A stretch of 64,000 nt of DNA from Chelonoidis abingdonii (lineage: Eukaryota; Chordata; Testudines; Testudinidae), in the NCBI RefSeq assembly GCF_003597395.2, contig NC_133771.1, positions 46,837,773 to 46,901,772 on the forward strand, given 5' to 3'. A program made the position numbers and the translations under genes. This document shows positions 56,149 to 64,000 of this stretch, one piece after another. Positions within the stretch are counted from its first letter, which is position 1. Each line of letters opens with the position of its first letter. The notes below the pieces were generated by a model that ran no database searches, was not told the origin of the DNA, and worked only from the letters and a program-made list of their open reading frames with translations.

Positions 56149-56370
56149 TTAATGAAAACATTGGATAGTACCAAACCCAGGACACTCCTGCAGGATCCTA
56201 CTAGATACATCACCCCAGTTTGACAGCGAACCATTGATAACTATACTTTGAATACGGTCTTTCAACCAATTGTGCACCCATTTTATAATAATTTTATCTA
56301 GAGCATATTTCTCTAGCTTACTTACAAAATTGTCATGCGGGACTCTGTCAAAAGCCTTACTAACAATCAA
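56149..56370 (-). pseudogene. CR1 reverse transcriptase fragment
   Basis: A 73-aa frame: SKAFDRVPHDNFVSKLEKYA is RT motif A with its catalytic Asp, and IKWVHNWLKDRIQSIVINGS is the following block. The motif B region is changed (ILQECPGFGTIQ for a Q-G-S-V-L-G-P-like pattern) and the frame then ends. The YADD box would be to the left and is not seen in frame. Decayed. Confidence 0.75.
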
Positions 56371-57075
56371 GATATATAATACTTACAGCTTCCTCCTATC
56401 CCCTAGATCACTAACCCAGTCAAAGAAGGAAATTAGGTTGGTTTGGGATGATTTGTTCATGACAAATCCATCTTGGCTTTTATGTATAGCCATATGTGCT
56501 TACAAACTGATTGTTTAATAATTTGTTCCAGCATCTTTCCAGGCATTAAAGTTAGGCTGACTGATCTATAATTACCTGGGTCCTCTTTGTTCCTCTTTTT
56601 AAAGACAGGCGCTATGTTTGCCCTTCTCCATCCTCTGGGAGCTCACCCTTACTCCATGAGTTCTCAAAGATAATTGCTAATGGTTCCAAGTTTGCTTCAG
56701 CTCCTTCCTTAAGTATCCAACAATAAATTTCATCAGGTCCTGCTGACTTGATTACATCTAACTTATCTACATATTCTTTAACTTGTTCTTTCCCTGCTCC
56801 AGCTTATTGTTCTTAACCTGTTCTTTCACTTCCCCCTTATTGTTAATATGAATTGTGTAAAGTATCTACTCATAATTTACCTATTTAGTGAAGACTGAAG
56901 CAAAATAGGCATTAAACACCTCAGCCTTCTTTATGTCATCTGTTATTTGCTCTCCTTCACTGCTAAGTGGAGGACCTACACTTCCCTTCATCTTTCTCAT
57001 GCTCCTAGTTTATTTACAGAACCTGCTCTTATTGCATTTTGTGTCCCTTGCTAGGTGTAACTCATTTTGTGCCTT

Positions 57076-58125
57076 AGGGTACGTCTACACTGCACGATTA
57101 TTTCGAATTAGCTTAAACCAATATTACAAAACAGATCTAATAAAATCGGTTTAGCGCGTCCACAGTGGGATCCCGAAATCGNNNNNNNNNNNNNNNNNNN
57201 NNNNNNNNNNNNNNNNNNNNNNNNNNNNNNNNNNNNNNNNNNNNNNNNNNNNNNNNNNNNNNNNNNNNNNNNNNNNNNNNNNNNNNNNNNNNNNNNNNNN
57301 NNNNNNNNNNNNNNNNNNNNNNNNNNNNNNNNNNNNNNNNNNNNNNNNNNNNNNNNNNNNNNNNNNNNNNNNNNNNNNNNNNNNNNNNNNNNNNNNNNNN
57401 NNNNNNNNNNNNNNNNNNNNNNNNNNNNNNNNNNNNNNNNNNNNNNNNNNNNNNNNNNNNNNNNNNNNNNNNNNNNNNNNNNNNNNNNNNNNNNNNNNNN
57501 NNNNNNNNNNNNNNNNNNNNNNNNNNNNNNNNNNNNNNNNNNNNNNNNNNNNNNNNNNNNNNNNNNNNNNNNNNNNNNNNNNNNNNNNNNNNNNNNNNNN
57601 NNNNNNNNNNNNNNNNNNNNNNNNNNNNNNNNNNNNNNNNNNNNNNNNNNNNNNNNNNNNNNNNNNNNNNNNNNNNNNNNNNNNNNNNNNNNNNNNNNNN
57701 NNNNNNNNNNNNNNNNNNNNNNNNNNNNNNNNNNNNNNNNNNNNNNNNNNNNNNNNNNNNNNNNNNNNNNNNNNNNNNNNNNNNNNNNNNNNNNNNNNNN
57801 NNNNNNNNNNNNNNNNNNNNNNNNNNNNNNNNNNNNNNNNNNNNNNNNNNNNNNNNNNNNNNNNNNNNNNNNNNNNNNNNNNNNNNNNNNNNNNNNNNNN
57901 NNNNNNNNNNNNNNNNNNNNNNNNNNNNNNNNNNNTCCACATGAACCCTAATCCGAGTTATCACTATCGAATTTAGCGCTACTCCTCTCGTTTGGGAGGA
58001 GTTCCGAAATCGATTTAAGGAGCCATTTAACTCGATATTAATGACGACGTTGTGTGAACGGATACAGCGTTAAATCGGTATATCGGCCATTAAACCGATT
58101 TAAAGTCGCAGTGTAGACCTGGCCT
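57076..58125. mobile_element. Harbinger/hAT-class DNA transposon ends, interior missing (assembly gap)
   Basis: The left end AGGGTACGTCTACACTGC (57076-57093) and right end GCAGTGTAGACCTGGCCT (58108-58125) are inverted repeats matching at 14 of 18 positions. Sub-terminal 'aaatcggtttagcgcg' and 'ttaaaccgatttaaagtcg' are also related. The family is familiar in turtles and the full-length form encodes a transposase, but the interior is 754 Ns. The element is inserted in CR1 sequence. No clear target duplication. Confidence 0.75.
57182..57935. other. Assembly gap (754 N)
   Basis: A run of Ns inside the DNA transposon. Its non-round length suggests an estimated gap size. Confidence 0.99.
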
Positions 58126-58490
58126 ATGTCTTTCTGATTTTGTACTTCCATGCTTGTGCTATTCTTTTGTAATCCTCCTCAGCAATTCATCTATGTTTCC
58201 ACTTTTTCTAGGATTCCTTTTTGATTTTCAGGTCATTAAAGACCTTCTGATGGAGCCATATTGGCCTCTTACTATTTTTCCTCTCTTCCATTTTTATCGG
58301 GCTAGTTTTGCTGTTATGCCTTTCATATTGTCCCTTTGCGAAACAGCCAGCTCTCCTACACTCTTCTTTTCCCTTAGATTTTCCTCCCAGGGGACCTTAC
58401 CTACCTGTTCTCTGAGTCTCTTGGCCTGCTTTTTAGAAGTCCATTATACTTATTCTGTGATTTTCACTCCTTCTTCCTGTGAATCACGTT

Positions 58491-60367
58491 ATTAAGGTCT
58501 TATCCATATTACAACTTTCAAAAAAGTTTGTTACTATCTGTTTATAAGATTTGTGTCATAGACAACATGATTAAAATGGTGGCAACTAACAACTTTTTGT
58601 CTTTGCCAGACACCCAAACTGTCCCACGGCTAGTTGTCTTCCTGTAACTGGTTCCATGAACTCTTCTTTGCAGCATGGACAGGTCCTCTTAATTGTGCCT
58701 GTGTAAGTGGTCTGGCCAATTCGCCTTCCTCCTAGCTCTGCAGTAGGACATTCCAGAGTTCACTGCCTTATGTATTGCTGCTGCTGTTCTGTGTGCATGT
58801 CCTTTGGGACCTGTATCCTTTGCTAATGCACTATGGGATAGCTGCCTAAATTTTCCCAGCTGTGGATATGCACTGACCAGTGTTACTTGCAATCAGATCA
58901 GGAGACCAGGCTTTTGAATGGTACAAAAGTGCAGTTAAATAATATTACAGTGAGGATGGGGCCTAAGCAAGCAATCAATAATGGTCTGTCATTTTGAACA
59001 AAAATAATTTTGTCTGAATTTGTAAATGAACCCAAAAAAAATTGCTGTTGGGCTGGGAATCTGTCTGCTGGGTATTCCAGCTGGAAATAATTGTATTTCA
59101 CAAAATTAAAACCTCAAATTAGAGTTTATAGTGGAAATACTGACTGGCTATTATCTATATCATTGTACTCACAATGTTATAATTACACTTATTATGGTGC
59201 AGCTATAACTTTGTGGTTAAAATGATGGCTGAAGTATGGTATTTTTCCATGGGATATTTCTTCCTTAATAGATGTTTAACTTGAAATCTGGAGTATAGGC
59301 TGCAGTTTCATTTGGCATCATTTTTCTGATACTTACATACATAGGGCCTGCTTATTTTTTTTTTTTTTTCCTTTTTAAAAGCCTCGAGCTGGGTTCTCCT
59401 TTTATGCCTGCAAATAAATGTAAATGCACAATAAATTGCAGGTTCAAATAAAGGTGTGTAGACCTCATATGGTAATTTGATGTCAACATGCTGGCATTTG
59501 GACCCTCAAAATTATTTACACAGTTATTATCAGTCACAAAAAGTAAGGCTGCATTTTAAAAATTAGCTGACTAATGTTGTTATGCCAGATCTACGGGTCT
59601 GACCAATGTGCACTCCTTCAACCTTGGGAGCAGTTTTGGAGCTGCTTTGGCATTTGGGGTAAGTTAGAGCAGACTCAGGACTGCTCTAAGTTATGCTGGC
59701 TGGTAACAACTCCCATTGGGTGCTGGTTTTATCGGCTCTGTGCCAGCCAGACATACCCTCAGGCCAGGAGAATCACTAGCTCCCTTGTTAGGGCAGCTTT
59801 CTGGCTCCTTGGCACTATGGGAGTGGCACAAAGGAAATGGAGCAGGGGCTCAGGGTCTGGTCTTATTACTGTACTAACCTGAATTATAGTACTATCAAAC
59901 AGTCACCATTGTATCTAGTTTGGCTGGGTTTTGGAAGGGGAGGATCAGGGAAAGAAAATTAGTATTTGAAAATGTTCAAAAATGATGTAGGTAGCCCCCA
60001 TCATTGAAAAGGTGAGGGAGTATTGACTGAATGGTTGAGTCATATGAGACAACAAAATGTGGGATATGTTGGCCAGAGAGTACAAGAACTAGTAGTCACA
60101 GGACAAGACCATGAGGAAGACCTAGAAAAAGGTGGTTGAAGAAGCTGAAGGAGGACATGAAGGTTGCTGTCAGCTTGGCAAACACGCTTGACAAGAACCT
60201 TGGAGCTGGGGGATGGGGTAAGAAACAGTCACAGATGCAGCTGAATATTGGTATGGGCTCTTTCCCTCCAAATGTCCCAGCTCTAATAAGTTTTGGATAG
60301 GAAACTATACCAAAAACCTCACTGAGAAAAGAACTGGAGCACAGAAATGGCTACACTAGAACAAACT
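58491..60367. other. Unannotated DNA
   Basis: A poly(T) run lies at about 59355-59370. 'cactatgggatagctgccta' near 58829 hints at a Harbinger-like MITE, but no termini were found. Open frames up to 102 aa (59574-59882) show no motif. Confidence 0.45.
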
Positions 60368-60475
60368 AGGAGCCCAGTCCTGTTAACCATTATTTACCCG
60401 AGTAGTGTTTATGAGAGTAGTCATTTAGACTACCTGAGAGAATAAACACTACTCACATAAGTAAGGGCTTTCAGA
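60368..60475. repeat. Palindromic MITE fragment
   Basis: GAGTAGTGTTTA (about 60400) and TAAACACTACTC (about 60443) are perfect 12-bp inverted arms. The flanks 'agcccagtcctg' and 'cataagtaagggctttcag' resemble the MITE at 54175-54293. Confidence 0.6.
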
Positions 60476-60478
60476 ATT

Positions 60479-60502
60479 ACTAATAATAATAATAATAATA
60501 AA
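60479..60502. repeat. (ATA)n trinucleotide microsatellite
   Basis: About seven consecutive TAA/ATA units. Confidence 0.95.
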
Positions 60503-61739
60503 CCATCTGTTCTGGTATCATTTCTCCATATTGGCCCATGCCAGATCCTGCACTAGAAGGCATATACCTCCCATAATTGACTCCAGATAATTCATCTAAA
60601 GCATGTCATGAACTTAAAATAGTAATATATCACTGGGATCTCTGAAATGCCTATGACATCAGTGGGACTCCATGCTGGTACTTAAGTCTGTCCACACAGA
60701 ATTAGTTGTAGGATAAGAGACTATAATTGTCACAAGAATTTTGGGACTACAAATACCAGAGTGTTCCCAGAGAATCCTCCCCAGATTTTCATGATCCCCA
60801 TTGGGACAGGACATTTACTGATGATTTCATTTACCACTATGGGATACTCAACCACTGCCGACAAATCTCATAGTTCGGGAACATTAAGAGAGCATTAAGA
60901 TTGCAAAGTCAAACATGCAGAAGTTAGGAAATGCCAGAATTAAGGTCACCCATGCAGGGGAATACACCATTAGTGAGCTTTGAAGCAACATTTACAGCAC
61001 TTTAATAATATAGACCCTTTGATCCTCTTTTTGGAGGCCATATAGTAACACCATCATCTCCTGCTTTTCCTCTTCTTGTCTGGTCCCCTCCTGTGATTAT
61101 CAACAGGAAAAAAAGGGTTTGCTGCCACCTTATGGGAAAAGTCAAGTATTACCTGCTCAGCAGCGCCCACAATGCACATCAGTAAAGCTGGGCAAAAAAA
61201 AAATTCTGACAAACAGTAAATTTGCTGAAGAATATATTTTTCAGGGCATTGAAACTATTTGCAAATTTAGGCTCCATTTGGCAAATAGTTTCAGCTGGAA
61301 AAAAATGGGGAACATTTTCTAAAAAGTCAAAGCAGTTCATTTCAACCATTGTGAAACGGTTTGTTTTGACTTTTCATTTTGAAACAGAAATTTAGCTAAT
61401 TTTTAACAATTCAGTTTAGAAGTTTAGCATTTTTTTAAGAAACAAGTGAAATACATCAACAACAAAAGGCAAAAATCCCCAAACTAAAAATAAGAAAAAG
61501 TTTGGTCAACCAAAACATTCTGTTTGACCCGAAATGGATTGTTGTTGTTATTTTTGGTGAGAATAAAGGGGAGGGAAATCAGTTTTAATTTGAACTAAAC
61601 CAAACAAATGTTTCAGTTCAGCCCCCCAAACTGGTTGGTGTGTTTTCTGCAGTGTCCTTTTGTCATTAATGTCCACTTCTGATCTGGTGGCCATTTGCTA
61701 CAATGTTCAATGTCATCTCTGTTGTCTTTCCACGGTAGT
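60503..61739. other. Unannotated DNA
   Basis: AT-rich, with several 'gaaac/ttttgaaac'-like short repeats around 61240-61400 but no defined element. Confidence 0.4.
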
Positions 61740-61942
61740 ATTATCTGAAGTGCTCCCAGTTCCATGTGCAGGACTAGTTAGGCAGGCAGAATTCCAGGGT
61801 CTCAATGTGTGACTGAGATGATGGTGTAGGGAGGAGAGTTTTAGGTTTATTAGAAAGGAGGAGCCAATACAGGAAGGATGGGCTCCACCTCAACCAAAAT
61901 GGAACCAGATTCCTGGCATGTAAAATAAAAAAGGTTTTAGAG

Positions 61943-62194
61943 AAGTGGTTTCCAAATCTTTCCTGGGGCCGGAGCTGGGGTGGGGGCATAGCAGGGGGGC
62001 AGAATTGAGCTGGGGCTGGGCTGGGGATGTAGTGGAGTGGAGCTGTGGATGGGATTGGAGCTGGGGGCAGAGACGGGCTGGTTGGTGCGCCCTCCCTGCC
62101 CCCAATGGGGGCTGGCCCAGGCCCTGCCACACACCACCACCAACATTCCTCTGTGCCCTCTAGGGGAGTGCACCCCACAGTTTGTGGACCACTG
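61943..62194. mobile_element. hAT MITE with perfect 8-bp target duplication
   Basis: A 252-bp GC-rich insert. Ends AAGTGGTTTCCAAA and AGTTTGTGGACCACTG are imperfect inverted repeats. TTTTAGAG flanks it exactly on both sides (61935-61942 and 62195-62202). CR1 sequence is continuous when it is removed. Overlapping open frames in it are a GC effect. Confidence 0.88.
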
Positions 62195-62466
62195 TTTTAG
62201 AGGATTTTTTAAACTAAGGGCTAGAGAAAAGCCAGATGTGGAGGAGTCCATGGTTCGGGCAGAGACATCACTAAGGGTTGAATTTATTAAAGCAGGAACT
62301 CTATCTCCTAGTGAAGGGAATAGGTAAGAAGTTGGTAAAGTACAGGCAGGAGCTAGCGGGGAACAGTCAAAAGTAAAAGAGTCTCATTTAAATATAATGC
62401 AAGCGCCTGAATGTTGACATAACGTACAAGTGCTTATATACAAATGCTAGATGTATAAATACTAAC

Positions 62467-63080
62467 ATGCATGAACTAGAGTGCCTGGCATTAAATGAGA
62501 ATGTTAACATAATAGGCATTGCAGAAACTTGGTGGAATCAATGGGATGTGGTAATATTAGGGAACAAAATATATAGGAATGACAGAGCAGGTCACACTGG
62601 TGGGGGAGTGGCACAATATGTGAAAGGAAAGATAGTCAAATATAGTAAAAATCTTAAATGAATCAAACTATACCATAAAATCTCTATGCATAAAAATCCC
62701 ATGCTTGAACAGTAGGAGTATAAGAGTAAGACTATACAATTGATCACCTGACCAGGATTGTGACAGTGACTGTGAAATGCTCAGGGAGATTAGTGAGGCT
62801 ATAAAAATAGAAAATACAATAATAATGGGGGATTTCAACTATCCCCATATTGACACGGTAAATGTCACCTCAGGAAGGGATACAGAAATAAAATTTCTAG
62901 GCACATTAAATTAGTGCTTCTTAGAGTAGTTTGTCATGGAACCTACAAGGGGAAAGGCAATTCTTGATTTAGTCCTAAGTGAAACACAGGATCTAATCCA
63001 AGAAATGAATATAGCTGAACCGCTCTGTAATAGTGACCATAATGTAATTAAATGTAACATCCTCATATGGAGAAAAATAT
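62467..63080 (+). pseudogene. CR1 ORF2 apurinic endonuclease domain, frameshifted
   Basis: Blocks in order: NIIGIAETWWN with the catalytic Glu (from about 62497), GHTGGGVAQYVKG, then in other frames MGDFNYPHID (about 62825) and NSDHNVIKCN (about 63030), the SDH motif with catalytic Asp and His. These are the signature residues of APE-type LINE endonucleases. Stops separate the pieces, so it is inactive. The RT that should follow is absent here. Confidence 0.8.
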
Positions 63081-63109
63081 CAGAAACACACCACAGTAGC
63101 ATTTAACTT

Positions 63110-63479
63110 CTGACTTTGTCTGACTTTGACCCCCACTTCAGCCATCAGACCTGACCACCTAGAACTCAGAGCCTGACACTCCTGTGTTCTCAGTGCCCCC
63201 AGTGGATGACCAGGCAATTAGGAGAAAGAGGACACAGCCTCGCTTAGAATGCAGTGGAGTGAGTAGACATGGGAATGGGGATTGCAGGAACCAAAGGGTT
63301 GAGGAGATGACACTAACTAGAAAGATGAGAGGGGGACAGAAGGGGAAAGAAGCTTTTATTTATACTTTTCAACTTGACTTACCAGAGTTTATGCTCCTTT
63401 CTATTTTCCTCACCAGGATTTGACTTTCAATTTTTAAAACATTCCTTTTTTGCCTCTGACCCTCTCTTTTACTCTGCTG
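63110..63479. other. Unannotated DNA between inverted CR1 pieces
   Basis: A short region with no motif; it lies inside the presumed inverted segment (63110-63675). Confidence 0.4.
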
Positions 63480-63690
63480 TTTAGCCATGGTGACATTTTA
63501 TGGGTATTTTTTGTTTTGTTTTGTTTATTTGTGGCACACATTTAGTTTGAGCCTCTGTTATGGTGATTTTAAACAGTCTCCAGGCAGTTTGCACCCTTAT
63601 GACTGTTCCTTTTAATTTCAGTTTAACTGGCTTCTTCATTTTTGTGTAGTTCCCCTTTTTTAAGTTAAATGCTACTATTCTCCCACCTAA
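63480..63690 (-). mobile_element. CR1 ORF2 fragment, inverted continuation of the CR1 at 61740-63109
   Basis: The minus strand reads VAFNLKKGNYTKMKKPVKLK and then LKGTVIRVQTAWRLFKITI, the CR1 linker directly after the endonuclease domain. Its first bases 'gtagcatttaactt' (63662-63675 in reverse) repeat exactly the last 14 bases of the plus-strand fragment. Confidence 0.78.
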
Positions 63691-64000
63691 TTCCACCCCC
63701 TCTCTCAAGCGTGCTGTGTCCTTGCTCCTTCCCGCTCCCCCCCCAGAGCCTCCTGATGCCGCAAAATATCTGATCTGCGGCAGGTGGTAGCGCTGGGAGG
63801 GAGGGCAAGGCGCTGGTTGGCAGGACCTGCCAGGGGGCAGGAGGCACTGGGGGGAGGAGGTGGTTCTGGTAGGAGGGGGCTGCTGTTTGCCGCCCTCTCA
63901 CTGCCCGCCTGCCACTCACCTCCCCATTCGCCTCCACATCCCGCTCGCCCCCCACCTTACCTCCCCATCTTCAGAGGCCCCCAAAGTGTGGGGCCCAGGG
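63691..64000. other. GC-rich, probably repeat-derived DNA at window edge
   Basis: Contains 'gccgcaaaatatctgatctg' and ends 'cccccaaagtgtggggccc', phrases resembling reptile hAT-type MITEs. Termini lie outside the window, so the element cannot be defined. Confidence 0.4.

Larger units (their letters stand above)
55545..58490 (-). mobile_element. CR1 LINE, ORF2 portion, interrupted by a DNA transposon
   Basis: Long CR1 internal sequence in antisense. It includes the RT (56149-56370), the upstream RT region ('gacaaatccatcttggcttt', 'tttcatcaggtcctgctgac', 'ctctgggagctcacccttac') and, after a Harbinger-like insertion (57076-58125), more upstream CR1 ('tttttgattttcaggtcatt', 'tcccaggggaccttacctac') to about 58490. 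Confidence 0.8.
61740..63109 (+). mobile_element. CR1 LINE 5' half with APE endonuclease, interrupted by a MITE
   Basis: Plus-strand CR1: 'ggatgggctccacctcaacc', 'aaaatggaaccagattcctg', then the start of ORF2. It is interrupted at 61943-62194 by a hAT MITE. It stops abruptly at 'gtagcatttaactt' (63096-63109); the continuation of the ORF is found inverted at 63480-63675. Confidence 0.85.

Noticed and set aside
57137..57964. Long open frames of unknown residues
   Set aside because: They consist of Ns from the assembly gap.
61945..62327. Overlapping frames of 70-130 aa
   Set aside because: They lie within the GC-rich hAT MITE and its CR1 flank.

Overview
The window reads as gene-poor vertebrate nuclear DNA, most probably from a turtle (Testudines). 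The repeat mix supports this: several CR1 LINE subfamilies, MIR/CORE-SINE relics, tRNA-headed SINEs with a CR1-like tail, a large DIRS tyrosine-recombinase retrotransposon, a Penelope-like element, a Mag-type Ty3/gypsy element, an ERV-type solo LTR, Harbinger/hAT transposons and palindromic MITEs. Assigning it to turtles rests on my memory of these repeat families, not on a search. I found no host protein-coding exon I could defend, no functional RNA gene and no CRISPR array. Essentially every recognisable coding stretch is a piece of a broken mobile element.

Layout. 0.1-3.4 kb: a heavily frameshifted LINE with a restriction-like endonuclease, minus strand, preceded by a tRNA-like sequence with an internal duplication (3.47-3.56 kb). 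3.6-12.6 kb: AT-rich single-copy-looking DNA with MIR and CR1 pieces. 12.66-15.98 kb: the two ends of a second DIRS copy, separated by a 100-N gap, a GC-rich 2.8 kb block and a single N; this join looks like an assembly problem. 17.5-23.8 kb: a nearly full-length DIRS element on the minus strand (gag, RT/RNase H/methyltransferase-like, tyrosine recombinase, inverted termini) next to an inverted repeat with perfect 54-bp arms. 24.4-25.3 kb: a hAT-like element with a second MITE nested in it. 26.3-28.9 kb: a CR1 split by a Penelope-like element. 29.7-30.0 kb: a SINE and a Penelope end. 33.3-34.6 kb: a Harbinger transposase relic. 37.3-39.4 kb: a (CT)n(CA)n tract, a minisatellite and a MITE end. 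40.9-44.4 kb: MIR copies and a long palindromic element. 47.8-52.9 kb: a gypsy element carrying a nested solo LTR and a nested SINE, both with target-site duplications. 54.2-58.5 kb: a palindromic MITE and a CR1 broken by an opposite-strand CR1 and by a Harbinger-like element that contains a 754-N gap. 61.7-63.7 kb: a CR1 5' half with an inserted hAT MITE, and an inverted continuation of the same ORF.

The parts do not form a pathway. What the window gives is a readable insertion history: which element landed in which, with target-site duplications at several junctions. The most informative items are the DIRS element with its RS-rich Gag and its unusual palindromic terminal module, the nested insertions, and the suspicious scaffold join at 12.66-15.98 kb.
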